Origin: DTU089 sp964421815
GTDB taxonomy: Bacteria > Bacillota > Clostridia > Oscillospirales > Acutalibacteraceae
Assembly (NCBI GenBank): GCA_964421815.1
Contig: CAYQYT010000014.1
Span: 1 to 60,098, forward strand
DNA: 60,098 nt
Reading direction: 5' to 3'
Of the stretch, positions 1 through 9,081 are shown piece after piece. The notes beneath the pieces are model-generated. The model was not told the origin of the DNA and made no database searches. It saw only the letters and a program-made list of their open reading frames with translations. Position 1 is the stretch's first letter. Every line of letters starts with the position of its first letter. The position numbers and the translations under genes were made by a program.

Positions 1-76
1 CACAATTATCGCTGTTTTGAAAGTCATACCGCAAATGTAGCATTAACTTGCCTTTAGCAATGTAATATACCCCTGT

Positions 77-502
77 GTGATTGAGAATAGTATTGCATTT
101 GCACCAAAGTATAGGAGAAAAGCAATATATGGAGAAATCAAAAAAGATATTGGAGAGATATTAAGAAAATTATGTGTGCAAAAAGGAGTGGAAATAATAG
201 AAGCAGAAGCATGTGCAGATCACATACATATGCTCGTAAGTATTCCACCACACATAAGTGTATCACAATTTATGGGACATCTCAAGGGTAAAAGTAGTCT
301 GATGATTTTCGACCGACATGCAAATTTGAAATATAAGTATGGTTCACGAACGTTTTGGTGTAGAGGGTACTATGTAGATACATTCGGTCAAAATAAAAAG
401 GTAATCGCAGAATATATAAGAAATCAATTAGAAGAAGATTACGCAGCAGACCAACTGAGCCTCAAAGAGTACACAGACCCGTTTACGAGTGCCAAGAATT
501 AG
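77..502 (+). CDS. tnpA: IS200/IS605-family Y1 transposase (TnpA), N-terminally truncated
   Basis: This is a single-strand transposase of the HUH/Y1 type, which moves IS200-like elements. The HUH pair is visible as DHIH near residue 48, and the catalytic tyrosine lies in the GYYVDTFG segment near residue 98. The conserved FAPKYRRK block appears only about 8 residues from the GTG start. Family members normally carry about 15-20 more residues before it, and a TAA at 44-46 closes the frame upstream. No ribosome binding site is seen before the GTG. The catalytic core looks intact but the first beta strand is missing, so the copy is probably inactive. No TnpB accompanies it. Confidence 0.82.
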   Translation: MIENSIAFAPKYRRKAIYGEIKKDIGEILRKLCVQKGVEIIEAEACADHIHMLVSIPPHISVSQFMGHLKGKSSLMIFDRHANLKYKYGSRTFWCRGYYVDTFGQNKKVIAEYIRNQLEEDYAADQLSLKEYTDPFTSAKN

Positions 503-516
503 TAAGCAAAAATAAA

Positions 517-640
517 CAGCCGCTCGTGAGCGGCTGCTTGAGATTGTAATGCGATGCTAAACTTTCAGTGCACCTTCGAGGGGCTAAGCCAGTATTCGCC
601 CCTTTTAGGGTCAGAGCAAACCACCAGTTTACTGGTGGTT
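517..640 (+). repeat. Stem-loops at the right end of the IS200-like element
   Basis: Two perfect hairpins follow the transposase. One has arms CAGCCGCTC/GAGCGGCTG (517-536). The other has arms AACCACCAGT/ACTGGTGGTT (619-640). IS200/IS605 elements end in subterminal imperfect palindromes recognised by TnpA, so the 619-640 hairpin is the likely right-end recognition structure. The first may be a terminator. The exact cleavage site was not determined. Confidence 0.55.
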
Positions 641-662
641 ATGGTTTTACCACTAGCAAATA

Positions 663-2492
663 CTAATATGTTATTTTTGCGATACGGCTAAGTTTATCTA
701 GTAGATAAACCTCGTCATTAATGGTAGATTTACCTTTGTTGATCTTTTTCTTGACGATTTCTTTCCTAATCCCCGTATCGCTTAATACCTGCATTAATAT
801 ATCTATAATTGATGCGAATGTACCAATTACTGGGATGAACCCAGCACCACTCAAAACATAATTAATCCCTCTGATTGCAGTAAAGTGCTCTTTGCCGATT
901 TCAGCTATTAAATTATTATATTCTTCGATTTTGTTTTTTTGCTGGCTTTGATCTAATTCAGATAAGTTCAGTAATATTCGTTGCAATGTATGAGTGGTGT
1001 TGTATTTTTCTGAATAATCCAATATGTTTTTAACGGAAACAGAATTATCGGATTTTAAAAGATATATTGCATTTCGCTGCTTTTCAAGAAGTTCAGTATA
1101 TTCTTTAATAGCATCTTGTTGATTTACTGAAATGTATTGATAATTGTTAATAACACTTCCAAGAATATTTGAAACCGCACTATCTGAGTATACTTTCCCT
1201 GATTTTCCCTTTACTGCAAATGGGAAGTATGTTGCTTGTAGTGCCGTTGCAATATGAATTGAATTCGAGTTAGCAGTCAATTCAAATTGAATATCAGTGC
1301 TTTTCGATGTTTTATCTTGAAAGTGATCAAATAACACATTCGCACCTATACTCGGAAGCTTAAGAGGACTATAACTGGTCAATAACTCATAGCTTTCGCG
1401 TTTGGCTTTAATCGGCCATAACAGCCAATCATACAAGAATTGTGATTGTTTATCAGTTTTTTTAGCACACTCAAGACACAAAGTTTCAAATAAGTGTTCA
1501 TTTCCTTCCCAAGAAGACACATACTTTCTTTCTAAATCACAATAAAACATTGCCATTAATGCGTTTATTCCACGTTTTGAAACAACACAATTTGGATCTA
1601 TGCAGCATAATCTGTCTAACACTCTCCTGTTATAACGACTTTCTGTATTTGGTAATAGGACAACAAGTTTCTTTCGTTCTACCAATTCGTCGAAGTCTTC
1701 TTGTGTTAGATGCTGTTGTAACAGAAAATCATCAATATGACTACCCAAGGGAAAAGACAAATATATCGTATCATACAGTAAGATATTGCTCCTTATGTTA
1801 ATGTTTTCATTAGTCCAGACACTAAAGTCCATATAACATTTGGTCTTTTCACTATCAAAAAACTTCAGATCGTTTTTACTTACATCTCCTGAATAGATTT
1901 TTTCAACATTTTCAAACCAAAATTCAGAATCAGCAATTGAAAAGTCAAAGCTTTTATCAGTACATGCTAAATCAACATCGTTATTAATTAGAATATTTTT
2001 AGGGGTTGAAGACTTTTTGATAATAACCTCTGAGAAACCATTTTTAAGGTCGTAAATAAATTGCTTAATATTAGATATTTCATCTGCAACTACAGTGTCT
2101 GAAACTGTAATTATTACTTGAACACCATTGCAATGTTCAACTTTAATATCTAAAAAATCGACACGAGGAAATTTGCTTATTAATAAACTTTCAAACATTT
2201 TATGTGTTAAAAAGATACCTTCGTTATTATAAGCAATATTTGTTAAAGGAGTAATTTCCGCTATGAATGATTTCGGCTGTTGATTGACTAGTTCTACCCT
2301 ATCTCCGATTCTACGGATATTATGATCGAAGTCTTTTCTAATATCATCAAAAACATTGGGATAATCTATTACATATATATTATATCGTGCATCTTCAACC
2401 AGATAGATTTTGGTCTTTATGCCGTAATATTTTGTTCGCAATTGTAAATCGGCTCTTTTTATACTGCCGGAATCAAAACGTTCTTTTTCCAT
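663..2492 (-). CDS. Hypothetical 609-aa protein with C-terminal hydrophobic segment
   Basis: I do not recognise the family. The protein is soluble in character over about 540 residues. It then has a glycine-rich hydrophobic stretch near residues 545-575 (VLSGAGFIPVIGTFASI...), which could insert in a membrane, and ends in a basic tail (KEIVKKKINKGK). The start ATG at 2492 has a good AAGGAAGG site upstream. The gene is convergent with the IS200 transposase and lies downstream, on the same strand, of a tRNA-like sequence and a broken kinase gene. The setting is accessory rather than core. A defence or stress role is only a guess from context. Confidence 0.6.
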   Translation of the reverse strand: MEKERFDSGSIKRADLQLRTKYYGIKTKIYLVEDARYNIYVIDYPNVFDDIRKDFDHNIRRIGDRVELVNQQPKSFIAEITPLTNIAYNNEGIFLTHKMFESLLISKFPRVDFLDIKVEHCNGVQVIITVSDTVVADEISNIKQFIYDLKNGFSEVIIKKSSTPKNILINNDVDLACTDKSFDFSIADSEFWFENVEKIYSGDVSKNDLKFFDSEKTKCYMDFSVWTNENINIRSNILLYDTIYLSFPLGSHIDDFLLQQHLTQEDFDELVERKKLVVLLPNTESRYNRRVLDRLCCIDPNCVVSKRGINALMAMFYCDLERKYVSSWEGNEHLFETLCLECAKKTDKQSQFLYDWLLWPIKAKRESYELLTSYSPLKLPSIGANVLFDHFQDKTSKSTDIQFELTANSNSIHIATALQATYFPFAVKGKSGKVYSDSAVSNILGSVINNYQYISVNQQDAIKEYTELLEKQRNAIYLLKSDNSVSVKNILDYSEKYNTTHTLQRILLNLSELDQSQQKNKIEEYNNLIAEIGKEHFTAIRGINYVLSGAGFIPVIGTFASIIDILMQVLSDTGIRKEIVKKKINKGKSTINDEVYLLDKLSRIAKITY

Positions 2493-2698
2493 AGTGTTAC
2501 CTTCCTTATAAAATTGCTTATATTAACTATACCAAAACCACAACAAAATGCAATGAAATAGCAATTATAATCGGAATCAAGTACAAAAAACGAGGGCCAA
2601 GGCGTTAAAATCTTGACTCTTGTTTTTTTATGGCGACATCGCAAGAATTCTTCTATGACGGAACCACCTTTGAAGTAGATGTTCGTACAATGTCCATT
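2493..2698. other. Intergenic stretch before the 609-aa gene
   Basis: This AT-rich segment separates the tRNA-like sequence from the 609-aa gene. It must hold that gene's promoter on the minus strand. I see no convincing coding region and no clear terminator hairpin in it. Confidence 0.4.
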
Positions 2699-2775
2699 TG
2701 GTGGGGTATAGGGGGACCGAACCCCTGATCTCTTGACTGCCTGTCAAGAGATCATCCTAGCTGAGCTAATGCACC
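2699..2775 (-). pseudogene. Degenerate tRNA-Ala(GGC)-like sequence
   Basis: Read on the minus strand this has a tRNA layout: GCTCAG D-arm, anticodon stem CTTGA/TCAAG, loop CAGGCAG, T-arm AGGGG-TTCGGTC-CCCCT and an encoded CCA. The anticodon position would be GGC (Ala). The invariant U33 is replaced by A, and the acceptor arms (GGTGCAT against ATACCCC) pair at only five of seven positions. The intact tRNA-Ala(GGC) 2 kb away has the same loop with U33. It is probably a decayed paralogue, or a tRNA fragment carried by an integrated element. A functional but odd tRNA is less likely. Confidence 0.6.
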
Positions 2776-2940
2776 ATATATTATTGTGTTTTGTTGTTTG
2801 AATGTGTTTACCTGTCAACTCGCTGTCCCAGTACACACAAAAACGCCCCCCCGTTGAGCAGTTTATGGTAGGTATTGATAAAGTGGCATAAAAGGGCTAG
2901 GTAGAATTTTTTCACTCTGCTCGGCGAGTTTTATATTTAC

Positions 2941-4670
2941 TCAATAATCATTTCTCAAATCTAAGATTTTTGCCAACGTATTTGTTATATCAAACGAGTC
3001 CAAAGGCTCTAATTCAACAATATTACGGTATTTACGCCTAACTCTGATAACCTTTTCAACATCTCCCTCAAAAATATAGTATGGGCGTGATAACTCAAGA
3101 GCATAATTTTTGAATTTCTCAAACGCATCAATTGTTTTGAACCTTACATAATAATGTTTAAAGTCAGCTTTAGAATAAACCACATCATATTGTTTCTTAA
3201 GAATATTTAGTATTTTTACTTCTTCTTGGTCTAATGATATATAAATTTCCGGTTGCTCGAATTTAATATCAGGTTCAGAATCCCAGCTAATAGTTACATA
3301 GTCCGAAAAAACTATTTCTTTTAAGTCTTCTTTTGCTAAATATTTTCTAAGTACATACACAATGTGTAAAATAGGAGCTTTTATCACAGGACTTTCATGA
3401 TTGCATAAATCTTTAATATCTCTCAATAATTCTACACAATGATAGTCGCAACATGAACAGAAGAATTTTTTGATACGTGCCGTTATATCTCTGCAAACAT
3501 ACGGAATTTTATAGTTATCCAAAATAGTGCTTAATTCATCGTATAATGCTTTATCCTTTGGGATATCGAGGTTCAATGCTTCGTATGATTGTCCATTGAT
3601 ATACGAGTTCGATTCAGATTTTAATTTACGGAAACAATAATCTAACACAAAAGTCTGGAACAGCAAATTTTGTATAGATTCATCAACATTATATAATGTA
3701 TTACGATGATAAATAGTATTAAGTTCTTCCAATTTTTCATCAGGTAAGTTTTCGAAAATGTACTGTGCTAAAAGTATGTCCTGAGTTGCTTGTGTTATAA
3801 TCACATCTTCTTCATCCTCGGAATAACCAGTATCTTCTATAGGATAGATCGATGCTTTAATGTCTTCGGTTTTATCCTTTATTTCACCCTCGAGCAAATA
3901 TAGTTCCGTTAATACTTCATCAATATTAGGACGAAGTTCAGGGTTTTGAATTCTGCATTTCTGTACAATACTATCCAATGGAAATAGAAGTGGATTTTTA
4001 TCTGCAATTGTTAAAAAATCTTCTCCAGATGGATTCTGTTTGGTAAAAAGCTCATTTATAATTCTTCCCCGAGCATATATATCGCATGCAGTGGTGACAT
4101 AATCTGTTGCCAATTGTTCCGGGGCGGCATAGCGACGATTGCCTAACCAATCCCTTGTTTTGGTTTTTGTGGAATCCTCAAAATGTGCAATGCCAAAATC
4201 AGTCAAAACCAACGTATTTTCATCATCTACAAGTATATTCTCAGGTTTCAAATCCCTATGAATAATACCAGCACTATGATTATGAATAAACCGAAGAGCT
4301 TCGCACAACTGAATAATGTAGTCCAACAATACAAATGAATCTTCTCTTCAGCAATAATAGAACGAAGATTTCTTGAATAATACGGCATAACACAAAACGC
4401 TTTACCTTTTTCTGTAACATAATCAAAAATTTTGATAATATGTTTGTGATTGGCATCTTTACAAAACTGACACTCTCGTTCAAATCGAGTAAGTTTCACT
4501 TTGTTTTTATCATTTCCGTTATTCAAGAATTTTACAGCATATACGCAAGAATCACCCTTCACTTCAGCTTTCCACACAGTGCCATTTCCGCCGTCATCAA
4601 TCCATTCCGTAATTGTATAAATATTTGATTCTAACTCTAAATTTGTTCCGACTTGAACTTCCATTGCCAC
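2941..4670 (-). pseudogene. Hanks-type Ser/Thr protein kinase, split by a frameshift
   Basis: The first part (from ATG 4670, RBS GGAG) encodes the N-lobe: glycine loop GGNGTVWKA, then AVKFL with the ATP-anchoring lysine. About 110 residues in, the frame is lost near 4320-4340. The second part, one frame over, continues the same kinase with HRDLKPEN, DFGIA and APEQL, followed by roughly 300 residues of unrecognised C-terminal region without a membrane segment. The pieces join naturally at IHL...LDYIIQLCEAL, so one base was gained or lost. No slippery heptamer is evident, which argues against programmed frameshifting. It is either a pseudogene or a sequencing error. Confidence 0.85.
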
Positions 4671-4751
4671 TCCTTTCTTTGAAACATCGCAAAATATTTA
4701 TGATTGATTAATTATATCATAGGAGTAGGCAGTTTTCAACGGATATAAAAA

Positions 4752-4774
4752 TACCCACTCAAACAGAGTGGGTA
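4752..4774 (-). terminator. Rho-independent terminator, second behind tRNA-Ala
   Basis: Arms TACCCACTC and GAGTGGGTA enclose a 5-nt loop, followed on the minus strand by a T-run. It lies just upstream of the kinase start, so it would insulate that gene from tRNA transcription. Confidence 0.65.
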
Positions 4775-4804
4775 AATACAATTGTTCTGAACGATATTGT
4801 AAAA

Positions 4805-4831
4805 AATCCGCAATCATTTTGATTGCGGATT
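4805..4831 (-). terminator. Terminator of tRNA-Ala
   Basis: Arms AATCCGCAATC and GATTGCGGATT form an 11-bp stem directly after the tRNA 3' end. A T-run follows on the minus strand. Confidence 0.75.
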
Positions 4832-4834
4832 TTA

Positions 4835-4910
4835 TGGTGGAGCATAGCGGGATCGAACCGCTGACCTCTACACTGCCAGTGTAGCGCTCTCCCGGCTGAG
4901 CTAATGCCCC
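4835..4910 (-). tRNA. tRNA-Ala (anticodon GGC)
   Basis: The cloverleaf is complete. The acceptor GGGGCAT pairs with ATGCTCC (one G-T wobble), the D-arm starts GCTCAG, and the anticodon stem CTACA/TGTAG closes loop CTGGCAG with anticodon GGC. The T-loop is TTCGATC and CCA is encoded. It reads GCC codons. The accessory genes at 663-4670 lie on its 3' side, the side where integrative elements insert. Confidence 0.93.
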
Positions 4911-5195
4911 GTGTGTTTCTCATATATTACTTGGAAAGTATATCATTTTACTTTTTGTTCGTCAAGGGGGAAGAAAGAAATATTTCTTACTGAACGGAGA
5001 AATTTTTTCATTGAAAATACGGAAAATTTAATAATTGTATTCTGAATCCCCGCAAGTAGTAAAATTATTTGGTTTTTCCCTGTTTTTTTAGTTTTTCCCT
5101 ATTCCATTTTCTTTGTCAATGTGTTATACTTCAATATGTATAATTAGGTGTATTGGGTGCTATTAAGTGCCATATAATACGGAAGGACAGTTTAA

Positions 5196-5960
5196 ATGGC
5201 AAAAATCATTTCCATTGTTAATCAAAAAGGCGGTGTGGGAAAGACCACAAGTGCGGTTAATCTTGCGGCGGCTCTGGGCGCTTTGGGTAAAAGAATTTTA
5301 CTTGTAGATATTGACCCCCAGGGCAATACCACAAGCGGTTACGGTATTCTGCGTAAAAATCTCACCGCAACCTCCTATGAAATTTTAATAGGCTCATCCA
5401 CCGCGGCAGCGGCGGTTATTCCCACGAAATTTCAAGGTGTTGACATTATTCCGTCCAATATAAATCTTGCGGGTGCGGAACTTGAACTTGCGACCGTTGA
5501 AAAGCGGGAATCGGTTCTGAAAAATGCTCTGGCACCCATTCAGAATAACTATGATTTTATTTTCTTTGATTGCCCCCCGTCCTTGGGACTTATAACCCTT
5601 AATGCGCTCACCGCATCGGACAGTTTTCTTGTGCCCATTCAATGCGAGTATTATGCCCTTGAAGGTCTGTCACAGTTAATGGCAACGGTCAGGACAATTA
5701 AAAGACTTTACAATCCGCTTATAGAACTTGAAGGAGTTCTTCTGACAATGTACGACGGAAGGCTGAATCTTACCCAACAGGTTGTTGCAGAGGTTAAAAA
5801 CTTCTTTCCAAAAAAGGTTTATGCAACTGTTATTCCCCGTAACGTAAGGCTTTCGGAGGCACCCTCTTTCGGTGAACCGGTTATCTACTATGACAGGGGT
5901 TCAAGAGGTAGCGAAAGTTATATGCTTTTAGCAGAAGAATTTTTAAGAATGCAAATTTAA
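5196..5960 (+). CDS. parA: Chromosome partitioning ATPase ParA/Soj
   Basis: This deviant-Walker ATPase binds the nucleoid and works with ParB-parS in segregating the origin region. The Walker A box KGGVGKTT is at residues 11-18, DIDPQGN at 38-44, and the Walker B strand FIFFDCPPSLG near 120. At 254 aa it has the chromosomal Soj length. The start ATG at 5196 follows a GGAAGGAC site. parB follows after 10 nt, so the two form an operon that probably extends to serS. In many clostridia this pair lies next to gidB and dnaA; here serS follows. Confidence 0.95.
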   Translation: MAKIISIVNQKGGVGKTTSAVNLAAALGALGKRILLVDIDPQGNTTSGYGILRKNLTATSYEILIGSSTAAAAVIPTKFQGVDIIPSNINLAGAELELATVEKRESVLKNALAPIQNNYDFIFFDCPPSLGLITLNALTASDSFLVPIQCEYYALEGLSQLMATVRTIKRLYNPLIELEGVLLTMYDGRLNLTQQVVAEVKNFFPKKVYATVIPRNVRLSEAPSFGEPVIYYDRGSRGSESYMLLAEEFLRMQI

Positions 5961-5970
5961 GGAGATAAAA

Positions 5971-6831
5971 ATGGCAGTGAAAAAATCCGGACTCGGCAGA
6001 GGCTTTGACGCTATTTTTGCCGACAACTCCGTTGAAGATATTTCTTCGGGTGTCAGTACGGTTAAGGTGAAGTTGATTGACATTGAGCCCAACCGCGACC
6101 AACCCCGAAAACAGTTTGACGATGAAACTCTCACGGAACTTTCAAACAGCATTGCACAACACGGTGTACTCCAACCCCTCCTTGTAAGACCCATGCCCGA
6201 CGGGGGTTATCAACTTGTTGCGGGTGAGAGGCGTTGGCGCGCCTCACGTATGGCGGGTCTTACGGAAGTTCCCGTTGTTATCCGCGATTTAACGGATTCA
6301 CAGGTTGCCCAACTTGCTCTTGTTGAAAACTTACAGAGGGAAAACCTTAACCCCCTTGAAGAAGCAAACGGCTACAAGGAGTTAAGCGACAAGTTCGGTT
6401 ATACCCAGGAAAAGATTTCCGAAATTGTGGGCAAATCCCGTTCAGCAGTTGCAAATGCTCTGCGCCTTTTGAATTTGTCGGAAAGCGTTCAGGAAATGGT
6501 TTCTTCGGGAAGTCTTTCCATGGGTCACGCAAGGGCGCTCCTGTCAGTTGAAGATGGGAAAACTCAAAAGGAAATTGCAAAACTTGTTGTTCAGAATGAC
6601 TTTTCGGTAAGGGAAACGGAAAGATTGGTAAGAAACGCGGTTAAGGAAAAAACCGTCGGAAAAAAGACAAAGAAACGCAATCCCTATTATGACGAGGCGG
6701 AACTTGCACTTTCCCAAATTCTGGGCAGAAAAGTCAAAATTACAAAGTCCTCAAAAAAAGGCTCTTTGGAAATTGAGTTTTTTGATGATTCGGATCTTAA
6801 AAAACTTTTGAAAATTTTTGACAATGAATAA
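5971..6831 (+). CDS. parB: Chromosome partitioning protein ParB/Spo0J
   Basis: This is the CTPase and parS-binding partner of ParA. The N-terminus (GLGRGFDAIF) is the usual ParA-interacting segment. The ParB box GERRWRAS lies near residue 88, and the helix-turn-helix region (FGYTQEKISEIVGKSRSAV...) is near 145-175. At 286 aa the length is normal. It starts 10 nt after parA with an AAGGAG site. I did not find a convincing parS palindrome (TGTTTCACGTGAAACA type) in the window by eye. Confidence 0.95.
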   Translation: MAVKKSGLGRGFDAIFADNSVEDISSGVSTVKVKLIDIEPNRDQPRKQFDDETLTELSNSIAQHGVLQPLLVRPMPDGGYQLVAGERRWRASRMAGLTEVPVVIRDLTDSQVAQLALVENLQRENLNPLEEANGYKELSDKFGYTQEKISEIVGKSRSAVANALRLLNLSESVQEMVSSGSLSMGHARALLSVEDGKTQKEIAKLVVQNDFSVRETERLVRNAVKEKTVGKKTKKRNPYYDEAELALSQILGRKVKITKSSKKGSLEIEFFDDSDLKKLLKIFDNE

Positions 6832-6861
6832 ATTTTACAGAAAATAAGAGAGGGACAGAAA

Positions 6862-8148
6862 ATGATTGATATTAGATTTTTGAGAGAAAATCCCGATATT
6901 GTAAAACAGAATATTAAAAACAAGTTCCAGGACAAAAAAATAGAACTTGTTGACCAGGTTATCGCTCTTGATGCCCAAAGCAGAAAGGTAAAGGGCGAGG
7001 CGGACAACCTCCGTGCTTCAAGAAATAAAAACAGCAAAATGATAGGCGCTCTTATGGCACAGGGTAAAAAGGAAGAGGCCGAGGAAATGAAGAAGAAAGT
7101 TTCCGAGGATGCCGCCCGTCTTGCAGAACTTGAAAAGGCAGAAGAAGAACTTTCCCAAAAAGTTAACGATATTATGATGGTTATTCCCAACATTATCGAC
7201 CCATCCGTACCCATCGGCAAGGATGACAGCGAAAATGTTGAAATCGAGCGTTTCGGTGAACCCCTTGTTCCCGATTTTGAAATTCCCTACCACAGAGAGA
7301 TTATGGAGCGTTTCGAGGGTATCGACCTTGACAGCGCCGCCCGTGTGGCAGGTAACGGTTTCTATTACCTTTGCGGTGATATTGCAAGACTTCATTCCGC
7401 TGTTATTTCATACGCAAGGGATTTTATGATTGACAGGGGATTTACCTATTACATTCCTCCCTTTATGATAAGGAGCAATGTTGTAACGGGTGTTATGAGT
7501 TTTGCGGAAATGGACGCAATGATGTACAAAATCGAGGGTGAGGATTTGTACCTTATCGGTACAAGTGAACATTCAATGATAGGTAAATTCATTGATACGA
7601 TTATTCCCGAGGAAAAACTCCCCCAGACACTTACAAGTTATTCACCCTGCTTCCGCAAGGAAAAGGGTGCTCACGGTATTGAGGAGAGGGGTGTTTACAG
7701 GATTCACCAGTTTGAAAAACAGGAAATGATTGTTGTTTGCAAGCCCGAGGACAGTTCATATTGGTTCGACCAACTTTGGAAAAACACAGTTGACCTTTTC
7801 CGTTCCCTTGACATTCCCGTGAGAACACTTGAATGTTGCTCCGGTGACCTTGCGGACCTTAAAGTCAAATCCATTGACGTTGAGGCTTGGAGTCCCCGTC
7901 AGCAGAAATATTTTGAGGTGGGTTCATGTTCAAATCTTTCCGACGCACAGGCAAGACGTCTTAAAATCCGTGCGGGCGGCAAGGACAAAAAATACTTCCC
8001 CCATACCCTTAACAATACGGTTGTTGCACCACCGAGAATGCTTATTGCATTCCTTGAAAACAATCTTAACGCGGACGGCAGCGTGAACATTCCCGAAGCA
8101 TTAAGACCTTATATGGGCGGCAAGGAAAAACTTATACCTACAGTATAA
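6862..8148 (+). CDS. serS: Seryl-tRNA synthetase (divergent form)
   Basis: This class II enzyme charges tRNA-Ser. An N-terminal tRNA-binding coiled coil spans roughly residues 30-105, followed by the catalytic core with motif 2 (FRKEKGAHGIEERG) and motif 3 (PPRMLIAFLENN). At 428 aa it has normal length. Several usually fixed stretches differ from the common bacterial form: GTSEHS where TAE-type sequence is expected, VGSCSNLSDAQARR for SSCSNCTDFQARR, and NTVVAPPR for NGSGLAVGR. It starts after AGAGAGGGAC, 30 nt behind parB. It may be the sole SerS or a second paralogue; that needs the genome. Confidence 0.9.
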   Translation: MIDIRFLRENPDIVKQNIKNKFQDKKIELVDQVIALDAQSRKVKGEADNLRASRNKNSKMIGALMAQGKKEEAEEMKKKVSEDAARLAELEKAEEELSQKVNDIMMVIPNIIDPSVPIGKDDSENVEIERFGEPLVPDFEIPYHREIMERFEGIDLDSAARVAGNGFYYLCGDIARLHSAVISYARDFMIDRGFTYYIPPFMIRSNVVTGVMSFAEMDAMMYKIEGEDLYLIGTSEHSMIGKFIDTIIPEEKLPQTLTSYSPCFRKEKGAHGIEERGVYRIHQFEKQEMIVVCKPEDSSYWFDQLWKNTVDLFRSLDIPVRTLECCSGDLADLKVKSIDVEAWSPRQQKYFEVGSCSNLSDAQARRLKIRAGGKDKKYFPHTLNNTVVAPPRMLIAFLENNLNADGSVNIPEALRPYMGGKEKLIPTV

Positions 8149-8225
8149 GTTTTTAATGCGTAATTCGGAATACAGAATGCGGGATGAAGGGGACGCTATG
8201 CGCCCGATTGTAAAAAGGAACTTTT

Positions 8226-9065
8226 ATGTACAGAGATAGACGAGAAAATAATTTTAAAAAAAATAAGAGAGATTTCGACAGAAGAGATTTTGATAATGGG
8301 GCTGACTTTCGTAAAGATAATGACAATCAACCCGATAAAGATATAATTTTCGGAAGAAATTCCGTCAGCGAGGCAATTAAGGCGGAACGTCCCCTTGACA
8401 GTATTCTTGTGGCAAGGGGTGAGCGTACCGGTTCAATTCCGAAAATTCTTGCGGATGCCAAGAAAGCGGATATTCCCGTTAAAGAAGTCGATCGCAAAAA
8501 ACTTGATTTTATGTGCGGACACGGCAATCACCAGGGAATAGTCGCCGTTGGTGCCGTTAAGGCTTATTCCACAGTTGATGATATTTTCAGTCTGGCTGAG
8601 GAGAGAGGGGAACCCCCTTTCATAATCGTCTGTGACGAGATTGAGGATCCCCACAATTTAGGCGCGATTATAAGAACCGCAGAGGCGGCGGGTGCCCACG
8701 GAGTAATAGTTCCCAAAAGAAGAAGTGCACCGTTGAGTTTCGCAGTTTCCAAAACAAGTGCGGGTGCGGTGGAATTTATGCATGTTGCAAGGGTAACGAA
8801 TATTCCCCAAACACTTGAGGAACTCAAGGAACGGGGAGTGTGGGTTTACTGTGCCGATATGGACGGCGAAACATTCTATTCCGCAAATCTTAAAGGTGCC
8901 GCGGCACTTGTCATTGGCTCCGAGGGCAAAGGTGTGGGCAGGCTTGTAAAAGAAAAATGTGATGTGGTACTCTCCATGCCCATGAAGGGAAAAATTAACT
9001 CCCTTAATGCCTCCGTTGCGGCAGGTATTTTAATGTACGAAATTTCAAAGCAGAGAGATATGTAA
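8226..9065 (+). CDS. rlmB: TrmH/SpoU-family 2'-O-methyltransferase, RlmB-like
   Basis: This is a SAM-dependent RNA ribose methyltransferase of the trefoil-knot class; the RlmB subgroup methylates G2251 of 23S rRNA. An N-terminal substrate-binding domain starts at IIFGRNSVSEAI (residues 39-50) after a charged, low-complexity leader rich in Arg, Asp and Asn. The catalytic knot motifs are DPHNLGAIIRTAEAAG (motif 1), VIGSEGKGVGRLV (motif 2) and INSLNASVAAGILMYE (motif 3). The length of 279 aa is slightly long because of the charged leader. The RlmB assignment over other SpoU members is from domain order only. Confidence 0.85.
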   Translation: MYRDRRENNFKKNKRDFDRRDFDNGADFRKDNDNQPDKDIIFGRNSVSEAIKAERPLDSILVARGERTGSIPKILADAKKADIPVKEVDRKKLDFMCGHGNHQGIVAVGAVKAYSTVDDIFSLAEERGEPPFIIVCDEIEDPHNLGAIIRTAEAAGAHGVIVPKRRSAPLSFAVSKTSAGAVEFMHVARVTNIPQTLEELKERGVWVYCADMDGETFYSANLKGAAALVIGSEGKGVGRLVKEKCDVVLSMPMKGKINSLNASVAAGILMYEISKQRDM

Positions 9066-9081
9066 AAAGGATTAGTGTGAG

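Noticed and set aside
4320..4340. Programmed frameshift in the kinase gene
   Set aside because: No slippery heptamer or downstream pseudoknot was recognised, so a mutation or base-call error is more likely.
2699..4910. Exact att repeats formed by the two tRNA-Ala-like sequences
   Set aside because: Their 3' halves are similar but not identical, so direct-repeat attachment sites cannot be claimed.
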